Shown: in pieces, positions 17,251 through 25,401 of the stretch
How positions within the stretch are numbered: the first letter of the stretch is position 1
Layout: every line of letters starts with the position of its first letter
DNA from: Sulfurovum sp.
Lineage (GTDB): Bacteria > Campylobacterota > Campylobacteria > Campylobacterales > Sulfurovaceae
DNA: 33,710 bases
Assembly: GCA_024762315.1 (NCBI GenBank)
Contig: JANTHR010000015.1
Span: 1-33,710, forward strand
Direction: 5' to 3'
The notes under the pieces: generated by a model
Told to the model about the DNA's origin: nothing
The model's database searches: none
What the model saw: only the letters and a program-made list of their open reading frames with translations
Made by a program: the position numbers and the translations under genes

Positions 17251-17946
17251 GTGAAAACCATACTCATCACCGGTGTCAGTTCGGGTCTTGGTGAAGCCTT
17301 GGCTAAAGCATATCTGGACCAAGGAGATACTGTCTATGCAATAGGAAGAACATGCCCAAAAGAATTTGACCATGATCCCCATTTTTTCTTTTTTCCCTTC
17401 GATCTTAGCCAAACTTTTATGATACAGGCAAGCATAAAAGAGTTCATAGCAAAACACTCTTTTGATCTTGTTATTCTCAATGCCGGTATCTTAGGAGAGA
17501 TCAAGACACTCAAAGAGACAGAAACTGCAAAGATAAAAGAGGTCATGGATCTCAATGTTTGGGCAAATAAAGAACTGATCGATCTGCTGAGTACACATGC
17601 GTATGTCAGACAGATCGTAGGTATCAGTTCTGGAGCCGCCGTCAATGGATCCAAAGGGTGGGGAGCATACTCTCTTTCCAAAGCAGCCCTGAATATGCTG
17701 CTTAATGTCTATGCAAAAGAGTTGCCCGAAATCCACTTTACTGCACTTGCTCCCGGAGTCATAGATACACCTATGGTGCAGCAGATCATCCATTATGTCA
17801 ATGAGAGTGAATTTCCTTCGGCAAGACGGCTCAAAGAGGGGCCTATACAAAGCCCCAAAGAAGCAGCCAAGCTTCTTGTGGCTACGTTTGATACATTGCT
17901 GAAATATGAAAGTGGCAGCTTTTTAGATATTAGGACAATGATCTAA
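17251..17946 (+). CDS. Short-chain dehydrogenase/reductase (SDR)
   Basis: 231 residues from the GTG at 17251, which has AAAAGGA 7 bases upstream; a longer frame from 17227 would put this site inside the coding region. Rossmann motif TGVSSGLG (T-G-x-x-x-G-x-G), LNAG (NAG), ISSG Ser and YSLSK (Tyr-x-x-x-Lys) are all present, so a catalytic classical SDR. APGVIDTPM is the usual segment after the active site. The family reduces or oxidises carbonyl/hydroxyl groups with NAD(P)H; substrate unknown. Its stop overlaps by 4 bases the stop of the converging PAS gene. Confidence 0.88.
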   Translation: MKTILITGVSSGLGEALAKAYLDQGDTVYAIGRTCPKEFDHDPHFFFFPFDLSQTFMIQASIKEFIAKHSFDLVILNAGILGEIKTLKETETAKIKEVMDLNVWANKELIDLLSTHAYVRQIVGISSGAAVNGSKGWGAYSLSKAALNMLLNVYAKELPEIHFTALAPGVIDTPMVQQIIHYVNESEFPSARRLKEGPIQSPKEAAKLLVATFDTLLKYESGSFLDIRTMI

Positions 17947-18509
17947 GCAAACATCTTTTTCATCTTGGCAAAAAACATACCTGTTAAGCCTTTTGGCTTT
18001 GCAAGTTCTTCTATAAATTGGTCATAATTCATTCTTTTTTCTTCCAAATATCCTTCAAGATACGCTATGGAAGCATCCATATCATGCTCATCTTCTATCT
18101 CAAGCAATTTAGAATAGATCGGTTCTATCGCAGCTACTACATGTTTAGGAGCAGCCTGCCTAAAAGCAAGATAATGGCGTATATTGCCTGCTTGATCACG
18201 CTTTATATCAAAATCTGTAACAACCCAATAATGATCCCCATTCTTTGCTAAGTTCTTTACTACTGCCATAATATTTCGACCACTCTTTAAATGCTGCCAC
18301 ATCAAATAAAATATTGCTTTAGGCATATCAGGATGTCTAAGAATATTATGCGGAGCACCTATAAGTTCACTCTCCTTATATCCAGATATATCGGAAAAAT
18401 AATCATTTCCATAGACTATCTTACCTGCTGTATCTGTCTTACTGACAATAAATCTTTTAGCATCGAGCTTTATCTCTTTTCCTGTAGGAATCGGTCGTGA
18501 TACTGACAT
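17943..18509 (-). CDS. Stand-alone PAS-domain sensor protein, Aer-like
   Basis: 188 residues. One PAS domain (about 18-125): SKTDTAGKIVYGNDYFSDIS, GYKESELIGAPHNILRHPDMP and KNGDHYWV closely follow the FAD-binding PAS of the aerotaxis receptor Aer. The C-terminal 60 residues are helical and charged. No transmembrane, kinase, GGDEF or methyl-accepting part is present, so the signal must go to a separate partner. By analogy it may sense redox state or oxygen through a flavin and feed chemotaxis or c-di-GMP signalling (inference). AAGGG lies 8 bases before the ATG. The leader of about 175 bases contains a probable c-di-GMP-I riboswitch. Confidence 0.85.
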   Translation of the reverse strand: MSVSRPIPTGKEIKLDAKRFIVSKTDTAGKIVYGNDYFSDISGYKESELIGAPHNILRHPDMPKAIFYLMWQHLKSGRNIMAVVKNLAKNGDHYWVVTDFDIKRDQAGNIRHYLAFRQAAPKHVVAAIEPIYSKLLEIEDEHDMDASIAYLEGYLEEKRMNYDQFIEELAKPKGLTGMFFAKMKKMFA

Positions 18510-18532
18510 ATTTTTACCCTTATTTTAATATT

Positions 18533-18680
18533 AAGAGCAACCCGGCTAACTCATTGCAATTCTCTTTGTATCAAAGTAAAACTCTGATGCAGGAAATCAC
18601 TAAATGATTTCTCGTAAAAACTTGCGCTTGTTGAGTCCCGTGGCTTTCCGTCCCTGTTTCACAATAGGTTTGGCTTTGTA
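18533..18680 (-). ncRNA. Probable c-di-GMP-I (GEMM) riboswitch upstream of the PAS gene
   Basis: Read on the minus strand: CAAACC, a short stem capped by GAAA (CCT...GTGAAAC..AGG), GGGACGGAAAGCC (consensus GGGACGCAAAGCC), ACGGG, a long variable P3 arm closed by ACTCA/TGAGT, then TAGCCGGGTTGC. This order is the GEMM-I aptamer, which binds cyclic di-GMP. Deviations are one base in the central motif and an irregular 5' side of P1. P3 is enlarged and contains a perfect hairpin, GAAATCA/TGATTTC. The aptamer ends about 24 bases before the ATG with no terminator, so control of translation initiation is more likely than attenuation. Confidence 0.65.
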
Positions 18681-18690
18681 TTTCAGCATT

Positions 18691-18718
18691 GTAATATAAA
18701 AATGTCAAAAAATGTCAA
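18691..18718 (-). promoter_or_regulatory. Promoter for the riboswitch-PAS transcript
   Basis: On the minus strand TTGACA (18713-18718), a 16-base spacer that contains a second TTGACA (18703-18708), then TATTAC (18691-18696). The start point would fall just before the aptamer. Confidence 0.55.
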
Positions 18719-18745
18719 AAAACTAATCACTTTCATCAATTTATC

Positions 18746-20071
18746 TTATACTTTGATCTTTTGCCACTCTCCTTTTTGAAACGTTCTCCAGAGCCAGACA
18801 GCTTTGACAAAGGTATCTGAGATCATCGCCAGATAAACAAAAAGTATAGACTCGAAATACCAACTCAACACAAACGCCGGAATGATACGCACAAACCATA
18901 ACGAGATCAGGTTTATCTTCAAGGTTCTTTTGGTATCACCTGCACCTCTTAATGCCCCGGAGAGGACAAAGTTAAATGCCAAAGGGATCTGCGATACTCC
19001 GACAACACGCAGATAGAGGCTGGCCTCTTCTATGGTCTGGGCATCATCCGTAAAGAGCCAGACGATCTTTTCTGGCATAAATATCATAAAAAATGAAAGA
19101 AAGAACATAAACCCGGAAGTGTATTTGAGTACCAGGATGACATCTTCCCGCGCCTGTTGCGGTTTTTTTGCACCCAAACCCTGTCCCATAAGTGCCATTG
19201 CTGCTATGGTAAAGCCGATCCCCGGCATAAATGCCAAACCCTCTACCCGCAAGCCTATCTGGTACCCTGCAAGAGCTGCCGTACCGTACTTGGCAATGAT
19301 GGCCGTAAAGAGCATAAAACTCCCAAATGTCAAAGAGCGCTCAAATGATGCAGGGATCCCTACTTTTAATGCACGGGAGAGTAGGGATTTGGAGTAGTGC
19401 CATGCAGGCATATAAGGTGTCTTGTTCCGAAGGTAGAGGATGACATACACAAGAAACTCAAGAAAATTCACGATAACAGTTCCTACCGCTGCACCCAATA
19501 CACCAAGTTCAGGAAAACCGAAATGTCCAAAAATAAGAAGATAGTTTAAGATCACATTGAGAATGATCGATCCTGTTTTCACCTTCATCGGTGTTTTGGT
19601 ATCACCTGCAGAATTGAGTGCAGAGACAAAAACCAGTTTCATAAACACAAAAGGCATCATCCATGTAAGCATCTGTACATAAGATTCTCCCAGTTGGACC
19701 ACTTCGGGTGCTGTACCAAACCATACATAAATATTTGAAGCAACAAAATACCAACCTGCCATGACAGGCAAGCTCAACATAAATGCAAATCTCAGAAGGG
19801 TTGAGAGTCCCATGGAAGCCCGCTTCATCCTTCCTGCCCCTACAAAACGGGAAAGCAATGCGGATGTCCCTACATGCAGCAGGGTCAGTACAGCAAAAAC
19901 AAACATGAGTGACTGCAACCCAAGCCCTACAGCTGCAACCGCAAACGCAGAGAGACGCCCCACCATAACAAGGTCAGTGATCACTTGCAGCATATCCATC
20001 AATGAGTTTATGGCTGCAGGGACAGAGAGTTTGAGTATCTTTTGGTGTTTTAAGGGGAAATGTCTTAACAC
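18746..20071 (-). CDS. MATE-family efflux transporter
   Basis: 441 residues with about 12 hydrophobic segments, an inner-membrane protein of normal MATE size. LSVPAAINSLMDMLQVITDLVMVGRL is the typical TM1 start; SALNSAGDTKTPMK and its repeat in the second half, SGALRGAGDTKRTLK, show the internal duplication of the fold. Members export cationic drugs or metabolites using Na+ or H+; substrate unknown. The start is GTG with AAAGAGCT upstream. It follows the 107-residue membrane protein by 21 bases on the same strand, so they probably share a transcript. Confidence 0.92.
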   Translation of the reverse strand: MLRHFPLKHQKILKLSVPAAINSLMDMLQVITDLVMVGRLSAFAVAAVGLGLQSLMFVFAVLTLLHVGTSALLSRFVGAGRMKRASMGLSTLLRFAFMLSLPVMAGWYFVASNIYVWFGTAPEVVQLGESYVQMLTWMMPFVFMKLVFVSALNSAGDTKTPMKVKTGSIILNVILNYLLIFGHFGFPELGVLGAAVGTVIVNFLEFLVYVILYLRNKTPYMPAWHYSKSLLSRALKVGIPASFERSLTFGSFMLFTAIIAKYGTAALAGYQIGLRVEGLAFMPGIGFTIAAMALMGQGLGAKKPQQAREDVILVLKYTSGFMFFLSFFMIFMPEKIVWLFTDDAQTIEEASLYLRVVGVSQIPLAFNFVLSGALRGAGDTKRTLKINLISLWFVRIIPAFVLSWYFESILFVYLAMISDTFVKAVWLWRTFQKGEWQKIKV

Positions 20072-20092
20072 ATCAGCTCTTTTTTTGGCAAA

Positions 20093-20416
20093 TTATACTG
20101 CAACCAGCTGAGAAAGAAAGGTATAAAGAAAAACGATGGCTAGAGCTGCCCATCCAAGCATCCAGCCTATAGCCCGTAGACGTTTGTGCTCCTGGAACAT
20201 TCTGCGTGTTTTGTAAAGCACTACCGGATATGCGAACATAACGAACACGACAGGCATATAAGCCATCAATGTCAAATGATACTTCGCCACTGCCAATTTC
20301 ACTGCCACCAGGGAAGTATAGACAAATCCATATACAATAAGTAGCATGAACATTTGCAAAAATATGAACATTACTTTTGTAGCAACTTGATTGTCTTTGT
20401 CGTTGTAGTATTTCAT
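20093..20416 (-). CDS. Small membrane protein with three TM segments, unknown function
   Basis: 107 residues. Hydrophobic stretches at about 15-38 (MFIFLQMFMLLIVYGFVY), 50-68 (MAYMPVVFVMFAYPVVL) and 84-104 (GWMLGWAALAIVFLYTFL), with a short polar N-terminus and a basic loop (YKTRRMFQEHKRLRA) that should face the cytoplasm. I do not recognise the family. AGGA lies 10 bases before the ATG. It is the first gene of a two-gene unit with the MATE exporter, so a link to that transporter is possible but unproven. Confidence 0.7.
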   Translation of the reverse strand: MKYYNDKDNQVATKVMFIFLQMFMLLIVYGFVYTSLVAVKLAVAKYHLTLMAYMPVVFVMFAYPVVLYKTRRMFQEHKRLRAIGWMLGWAALAIVFLYTFLSQLVAV

Positions 20417-20505
20417 TGTTTGATATCCTAAAAATCAAGAATCATAAATTATATCAAAACTAATTGTCTAGTATAATGTAATATTACAAAAAATAAAGGC
20501 ATTTC

Positions 20506-21012
20506 ATGAGACTCTTCATTGCTTCTCCTGTACAACTTGATCATTATGCATCTATAAAAGAAGATTTTCAAGATGTTATTGAAGGTACATGGGTCAAAGA
20601 AGAGAATCTTCATTTTACTTGGGTTTTCCTCGGCGCTGTAAAAGAAGTGGCTCCTGTTATTGAGAAACTTAAAAGTATCTCTGCATTAGACAGGAAAGTG
20701 AGTATTGCCAAATTGGGATTTTTCGGAAGGCCGCCAAAAATATTTTTTGCCAAAGCGGAAGAAAAACAACTCTACGAAAAAGCAAAAGAATTCAAGGAAG
20801 TGGGATTTGACCTCTACCGTTTCAAGCCGCACGTTACACTGTGTCGTATCAAGACCATCCATGATTACAAGGCTTACAAAAAAAAACTTAAAGAATATCG
20901 TGAAAAAACACTGGGTTGCATTCTGCCTGAGATCAACCTTTATGAAAGCAGACTTTCTTCAGAGGGTGCAGAATATACATGCAGATACAAAATTAAGTCA
21001 ACACGATCCTGA
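20506..21012 (+). CDS. thpR: RNA 2',3'-cyclic phosphodiesterase (2H family)
   Basis: 168 residues, usual length. Both catalytic H-x-T motifs are present: HFT at 36-38 in ENLHFTWVFLG and HVT at 109-111 in FKPHVTLCRIK. The opening MRLFIAS is typical of ThpR/LigT. The family opens 2',3'-cyclic phosphates at RNA ends to 2'-phosphates and can ligate tRNA halves in vitro. Its 3' end overlaps the 3' end of purN by 20 bases on the other strand, so the two converge tightly. Confidence 0.92.
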   Translation: MRLFIASPVQLDHYASIKEDFQDVIEGTWVKEENLHFTWVFLGAVKEVAPVIEKLKSISALDRKVSIAKLGFFGRPPKIFFAKAEEKQLYEKAKEFKEVGFDLYRFKPHVTLCRIKTIHDYKAYKKKLKEYREKTLGCILPEINLYESRLSSEGAEYTCRYKIKSTRS

Positions 21013-21541
21013 TCGCTTCGACAAGAGCCTCTTTTTCAATATGACGTATCTTTTTGTCATACGCTTCAAAACTCAAACCCTCTTTGGCGATCTCCTTTTG
21101 CAAGATCACCTCTCCACCGTCAAGTTCAGACGTTACATAGTGTACAGAAACCCCGCCTGCAGGATACGCATCTTCATAACTCTTTTCTATGGCATTAAGC
21201 CCTTTATGTCTGGGAAGAAGTGAAGGGTGAAGGTTGATCGCTTTTATCTGTTCTGTAAACACTGGTGTCAAGATGCGCATAAACCCGGCAAGTACTGTCA
21301 AGTCTGGGCTGTACTGTTGTAATTGTTCTACTACTGTAGCATCGAATGCTTCTCTGCTCTTATACATTTTTGAGTCTATGATTTCAAAAGGTATGGACGC
21401 CGCCTTGGCAACTTCTATACCCTCTGCATTCGGATTGTTTGTCAACGCAACGACAACTTCAAATTCTTTCTGATGCAGTTCCTTGACAATATGGGCAAAA
21501 TTGGAACCTTTGCCGCTAAAAAGTACAGCTATTCTTTTCAT
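20993..21541 (-). CDS. purN: Phosphoribosylglycinamide formyltransferase 1 (10-formyl-THF-dependent)
   Basis: 182 residues. IAVLFSGKGSNF is the phosphate-binding start. GFMRILTPVF, then INLHPSLLPRHKG with the catalytic Asn-His pair, and VHYVTSELDGGEVI with the catalytic Asp, complete the active site. It formylates GAR in purine synthesis. A second, formate-dependent GAR formyltransferase (purT) is also in this window at 25402, so the cell has both routes. It is 59 bases downstream of the nnr stop on the same strand and may be read from the same transcript. Confidence 0.95.
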   Translation of the reverse strand: MKRIAVLFSGKGSNFAHIVKELHQKEFEVVVALTNNPNAEGIEVAKAASIPFEIIDSKMYKSREAFDATVVEQLQQYSPDLTVLAGFMRILTPVFTEQIKAINLHPSLLPRHKGLNAIEKSYEDAYPAGGVSVHYVTSELDGGEVILQKEIAKEGLSFEAYDKKIRHIEKEALVEAIRIVLT

Positions 21542-21600
21542 GCCCGAATTCTACTCTAAAGATGATTAAGAAACCGAGCCTAAGAAAACTATAGGCTAAA

Positions 21601-23013
21601 CTAATGTGCCACTTCCAATCTTTCTACCTCCTCTATGAGGTCTGTAGGCAACATCGCATACGTAGATCCCTCATAATGATTTGCAGCAGTAACCAAAGCA
21701 AGTGAAGCCTGTATAGCCGCATCTATGGCAGAATAGCCTTGTGCCAGGAGTGAAACGATGAGCCCGGAGAGGACATCTCCGCTACCTCCCTTAGAAAGTT
21801 TGGAACATCCTAAAGGATTGATATAAAGCCGCTCTTCTTGCATAATGAGCGTATTGGCTCCTTTAAGCAGAAGTGTGACATGCGGATACTTCGTATTGAA
21901 CTTGCGTACTACCTCAAAGCGTTTGGCCTGTATTTCTGAAACTGTAAGATTCTCTCCTGTCAGGCGTTTCCATAGTGCAACGAACTCTTTGGGATGAGGA
22001 GTGACCACTATCTCCCTCTCTTTTTGTTCCAAAACAGCCAAGATCTCATCATGGTAAAAACTGTCGGCATCTAGCACAATAGGTATATGGCTTTCAATAA
22101 CATACTTCTGCAGGAATTCACTATCAAAATGTCCACCCAGTCCCATGCCTATAGCAATGGCTGAAGCTGTATCCGGCACTACCGTCGAATGCATAAGATA
22201 CGCCGGCGGAGAGATCTTCTCATGCACTACCAGTGTGGTCAAGCCTGCCCCGAATCTGCTTGCTGCCGTCCCAGCAATGATACCTGCACCCTCTTTCTCT
22301 CCGCAGAAAATGGCTGCATGGCCGAAATCTCCTTTATGTGTCGAACATGCCGCTCTGCTTGGCAGGCTAAGGTCAGAATGTTCCAGTACAAAAGTACGGC
22401 TGTCATTTTCGTACTGTTTACTGCTGACACCCAGGTCAGCACGAATGATATTGCCCACAACATCTTTACTCTCATCCAGGTATAGTGCTTCTTTATATGC
22501 TCCCATCGTAATAGTGACATCCGCTTTGAAAGCCATCGGTGACAATTGACCTGTTTCATTTACGCCCGTAGGCATATCGCAGGCAATTTTATGTCCTTTA
22601 AAACTATTCAGTTGATGAAGGATATGTTGTACTTCCTCATCAATATCTCTATTGAGCCCTGCTCCAAAAACAGCATCGATGATCACATCCGCATCATGCA
22701 GTTCAGTAGCTTTTTTTACACCCAGTTCATCTGCTCTTTGAAGCTGCAGTTTGGCCATCTCTGACTTTACTCCAAAAGGCACGGACAATTTCACATCGTA
22801 TGCTCCATGAAGCTGTCTGGCAAGCACTATACCGTCTGCTCCATTATTGCCTACGCCTGAAACGACAAGAACGGTAGAGCCGCTATCGAATTTATTTTGA
22901 ATATATTCAGCCATTCCCCTGGCCGCATGTTCCATCAGTATATCTTCTGTCAGTCCATACTGTTCGTAACATTTTTTGTCTAAGTCATAACAGGATTTAA
23001 ATACTTTTTGCAT
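21601..23013 (-). CDS. nnr: Bifunctional NAD(P)H-hydrate repair enzyme (epimerase and dehydratase)
   Basis: 470 residues, two fused domains. N-terminal NnrE epimerase (1 to about 205): MEHAARGMA, SGVGNNGADGIVLARQL and CDMPTGV. C-terminal NnrD dehydratase (about 215-470): THKGDFGHAAIFCG, VTPHPKEFVALW, LLKGANTLI and SKGGSGDVLSGLI, where the Gly-rich GGSGD loop binds ADP/ATP. Together they repair hydrated NADH and NADPH damage products. The start ATG has a possible GAGAGTAGAG site. Its divergent neighbour is rpsU. Confidence 0.95.
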   Translation of the reverse strand: MQKVFKSCYDLDKKCYEQYGLTEDILMEHAARGMAEYIQNKFDSGSTVLVVSGVGNNGADGIVLARQLHGAYDVKLSVPFGVKSEMAKLQLQRADELGVKKATELHDADVIIDAVFGAGLNRDIDEEVQHILHQLNSFKGHKIACDMPTGVNETGQLSPMAFKADVTITMGAYKEALYLDESKDVVGNIIRADLGVSSKQYENDSRTFVLEHSDLSLPSRAACSTHKGDFGHAAIFCGEKEGAGIIAGTAASRFGAGLTTLVVHEKISPPAYLMHSTVVPDTASAIAIGMGLGGHFDSEFLQKYVIESHIPIVLDADSFYHDEILAVLEQKEREIVVTPHPKEFVALWKRLTGENLTVSEIQAKRFEVVRKFNTKYPHVTLLLKGANTLIMQEERLYINPLGCSKLSKGGSGDVLSGLIVSLLAQGYSAIDAAIQASLALVTAANHYEGSTYAMLPTDLIEEVERLEVAH

Positions 23014-23062
23014 CTCTACTCTCCTTATGATAATATCTTAGCATAAATTAATGTTAACTCGA

Positions 23063-23068
23063 TATAAT
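23063..23068 (+). promoter_or_regulatory. -10 box of the rpsU promoter
   Basis: TATAAT at 23063-23068, about 100 bases before the 18-codon frame and 140 before rpsU, leaves a long leader for a ribosomal protein gene. The -35 region is not clear, as is usual in Campylobacterota. Confidence 0.5.
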
Positions 23069-23169
23069 CCGCTTTACTTTTATCTCTTTTACCCATAATC
23101 TGAGCCATTTTGGTGAAGCTTTAGTGAGAGGAATTTTGTAGGAGCTTTGCTTCTGCAAAAGGAGATCTC

Positions 23170-23226
23170 ATGGTAAAAAATTTTGATAAGGAAGGGGGTG
23201 CTTTTCGATGCCAGGAATTAAACTAA
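23170..23226 (+). CDS. Possible 18-residue leader ORF overlapping the rpsU start
   Basis: An ATG preceded by a very strong AAAGGAG site opens a frame of 18 codons ([18 protein letters not shown]) that ends 16 bases inside rpsU, in another frame. Its own codons for KEGG supply the GGAAGGGGG that serves as the rpsU ribosome site. Ribosomes translating it would pass over and uncover the rpsU start. Whether it is translated is unknown; the strong site and overlap are the only support. Confidence 0.4.
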   Translation: MVKNFDKEGGAFRCQELN

Positions 23227-23420
23227 CTTCACGCGACTCTTTTGATGATGCATACAGAAAGTTCAAAAGACAATGTGACAGAAACCTTATCGTAACTGAA
23301 GCGAGAGCTAGACAGCATTACGAAACTGAGACTGAAAAGAGAAAAAAAGAGAAAATTGCAACACGCAAGAAAATCCTTAAAAAGCTCTTCATGCTTAGAA
23401 GATACGAGAGCAGACTGTAA
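23208..23420 (+). CDS. rpsU: 30S ribosomal protein S21
   Basis: 70 residues, all basic helix as usual: [23 protein letters not shown], then [18 protein letters not shown] and the Arg/Lys-rich tail. S21 binds the small subunit near the anti-Shine-Dalgarno end and helps initiation. The GGAAGGGGG site is 9 bases upstream of the ATG and unusually G-rich. The gene stands alone, with a promoter at 23063 and a hairpin just after the stop. Confidence 0.97.
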   Translation: MPGIKLTSRDSFDDAYRKFKRQCDRNLIVTEARARQHYETETEKRKKEKIATRKKILKKLFMLRRYESRL

Positions 23421-23429
23421 TGCTTTCAA

Positions 23430-23449
23430 AGCAGAGCTTTTGCTCTGCT
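23430..23449 (+). terminator. Hairpin after rpsU
   Basis: AGCAGAGC, loop TTTT, GCTCTGCT: a perfect 8-bp stem 10 bases after the rpsU stop. No strong T-run follows, so termination may be partial or the stem may mainly protect the 3' end. Confidence 0.5.
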
Positions 23450-23500
23450 GCTTGATCCATTATTTAAATACTTCACACACATTTCAGAAACCCTTTTCAT

Positions 23501-24454
23501 CTATTTACTAGCATTTTGTCTATCATACAAAGCAATGTCTTTATGCTTTAACCTGTATGCTTTGGGACTCACCCCTTCATGTCTTTTAAAAAATCGTCCC
23601 AACTGTGAAACCGTATCAAAGTGAAGCGCATAGGCTATCTGTTTGATGGACATGCCACCAAAACAGAGAAGATACTGTATCTCTTTTATGATACGTGTAT
23701 GAATATAGGAAAGTGCAGAGTGGTGCAGCGTATTTTTCACCGTTTCGCTTAAATGCTTGGGACTAATACCCAATAACTCGGCATACTCTTTGACCGACCT
23801 TTTTTTCCAATAGTGTTCCTCTATAAGCACGAGGAATTCTGCACATATCTGTTCTGCTCTTGTCGCGTTCTGTTTCCTGCCACAATGCACTTTCTCACGT
23901 TTGAGCAGTACCAGCAGTTGATTGATCAACATTTTTGCCATGAGTTTATAGTCATCGTTCTTAGTCCTCAACTCGGTACTTAACTGTTCATAAAGAGAAA
24001 CGGCATGGGCATACTGTGTATTTTCCAGAACAATGTCCTCCTGGCATCTTTGATGAAAATCCAGTAACTTGCTCTGTATCGGCTCGGACAGGCTCTCTTC
24101 CTCTATGAATGAACGGTTGAAAAGCAGCACAAAGGTCCTTGAAGCATTGGTAATATCTTTAAACGAATATATCGCCCCCGGATTGACCAGCTGCAGAGAT
24201 TGTGGCTTGATGATGTACTCAAACTGGTTGATGGTCCGTTTTGTCTCCCCGTGGATACGCAAAAATAGTGCATAATAACCAAAGTGAATGGGTATCCCCT
24301 GACTTCCTGCTTTGACATCATCAAGCAGTACAATATCTTTTGCTTCAAAATCATCGGCAAAGAAATCCATCCCGAATACCGGATTGGGTTCAAACAGGTA
24401 TTTATAGGTATTGATGGTCTGTTCAATGGAAAAGAGAGGAAGTTTTCTACTCAC
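23501..24454 (-). CDS. AraC-family transcriptional regulator
   Basis: 317 residues. The C-terminal 100 residues hold the two helix-turn-helix units: VKEYAELLGISPKHLSETVKN and, after a linker helix, MSIKQIAYALHFDTVSQLGRFFKRHEGVSPKAYR with the family's closing F-x-R-x-x-G-x-x-P pattern. The N-terminal part looks like a cupin-type effector domain without clear ligand residues. The start is GTG with AAAGG upstream. It is divergent from the truncated haemoglobin gene, 172 bases apart, so it is the obvious candidate regulator of that gene and itself. A signal such as nitric oxide or oxygen stress would fit but is inference. Confidence 0.9.
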   Translation of the reverse strand: MSRKLPLFSIEQTINTYKYLFEPNPVFGMDFFADDFEAKDIVLLDDVKAGSQGIPIHFGYYALFLRIHGETKRTINQFEYIIKPQSLQLVNPGAIYSFKDITNASRTFVLLFNRSFIEEESLSEPIQSKLLDFHQRCQEDIVLENTQYAHAVSLYEQLSTELRTKNDDYKLMAKMLINQLLVLLKREKVHCGRKQNATRAEQICAEFLVLIEEHYWKKRSVKEYAELLGISPKHLSETVKNTLHHSALSYIHTRIIKEIQYLLCFGGMSIKQIAYALHFDTVSQLGRFFKRHEGVSPKAYRLKHKDIALYDRQNASK

Positions 24455-24626
24455 AAAAAGCCTTTTTAGAACAATATATCGGATAGTTTAACATATATAT
24501 GAACCAAATTACGACAAATTGTATATTTTTACGGATTTTTGCTCTTTATTTTACACGCATCATCATGTTACTATGTAATCAGGATAAGTTACATTATCAA
24601 CACACCAAAAGAAGGAGACGAAAGTC

Positions 24627-24989
24627 ATGAAAAAGACACTTTACGAACGACTTGGCGGAGATGCTGGCGTCAGGAAACTGGCCAACGATATTGCAGACAA
24701 CCACCTCAAGAACCCGCTCATCAAAACACGCTTTGAAGCCATTGAAGATCTGGACAAAGTCAAACAGATCGTTTATGAGTTCATCGGTGCGGGTACCGGG
24801 GGTCCACAGACCTACACCGGAAAAGGCATGCTGGGTGCTCACAAAGGAATGAACATCTCCGAACAGGAGTTCATTGCCGTTGTAGACGACATCATGCTGG
24901 CGATGGATCAGAACGACCTCGGTAAAGAGGAGAAAAAGGATATGCTCGCCATCGGCTATTCGCTGAAAGACGAGATCATACGTGTATAA
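24627..24989 (+). CDS. Group 1 truncated haemoglobin
   Basis: 120 residues, the short 2-over-2 globin length. TLYERLGGDAGVRKLANDI is the usual group I start; TGGPQTYTGKGMLGAHKGMNIS holds the E-helix region and the proximal haem His (residue 72). Group I members bind oxygen and often detoxify nitric oxide. The GGAG ribosome site is 10 bases before the ATG. It is followed after 50 bases by a broken tautomerase gene and lies opposite an AraC regulator. In Campylobacter, globins answer to nitrosative stress through a Crp-type regulator; none is adjacent here. Confidence 0.92.
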   Translation: MKKTLYERLGGDAGVRKLANDIADNHLKNPLIKTRFEAIEDLDKVKQIVYEFIGAGTGGPQTYTGKGMLGAHKGMNISEQEFIAVVDDIMLAMDQNDLGKEEKKDMLAIGYSLKDEIIRV

Positions 24990-25039
24990 AAAAGTACATA
25001 GCTGCAAAAGCAACAAAATAAATATTAAAAGGATTTATT

Positions 25040-25264
25040 ATGCCACTCATTAATGTAAAGCTTATAGAAAATGTTTTTGATTCAGCACAAAAAGCTGAGT
25101 TGATCGCAAAATTGACGGATACGGTTGAATCCATCTATCCCGGGCTTAGAGATGTGACATTTATCACTATAGACGACGTGCATGAAGGTGACTAGGGCAT
25201 TGGTGGAAAACCGATCAATGCAAAAATGGTCGAAGATCATGCGAAAAAAAACCTTGAAGAGTAA
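25040..25264 (+). pseudogene. 4-oxalocrotonate tautomerase-like gene with in-frame amber codon
   Basis: A frame of 74 codons starts MPLINVKLIENVFDSAQKAE, with the catalytic Pro directly after Met as in the tautomerase family. It runs HEGD-stop-GIGGKPINAKM to a final TAA. The stop at codon 52 (TAG, 25193-25195) stands where relatives carry Trp in the E-x-W-G-I-G-G-K segment, one base from TGG. Everything else is intact, including AAAAGGA upstream of the ATG. Either a very recent null mutation, a sequencing error, or amber read-through. The 51-residue product would keep Pro1 but lose the C-terminal strand needed for assembly. Likely co-transcribed with the globin. Confidence 0.75.
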
Positions 25265-25273
25265 GGCTTCTAC

Positions 25274-25300
25274 AGAGGGACATCTTTATTGTGTTCCTCT
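25274..25300 (+). terminator. Terminator-like hairpin after the tautomerase frame
   Basis: AGAGGGACA pairs with TGTTCCTCT (one G-T pair) around a 9-base loop, 9 bases after the TAA. The T-run that follows is poor. It separates the globin unit from purT. Confidence 0.4.
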
Positions 25301-25401
25301 ATCTACTTTTAGGCCTAAACAGCTGTAAATTTCTTTTAACTCATTACACCTTATTTAACTTTTCGCTAAAATAAACCAACTATTTTTCTGAAGGTTTTTT
25401 C

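Noticed and set aside
24539..24736. Frame of 65 codons overlapping the globin start
   Set aside because: It has no ribosome site, overlaps the globin in another frame and begins in the divergent promoter region.
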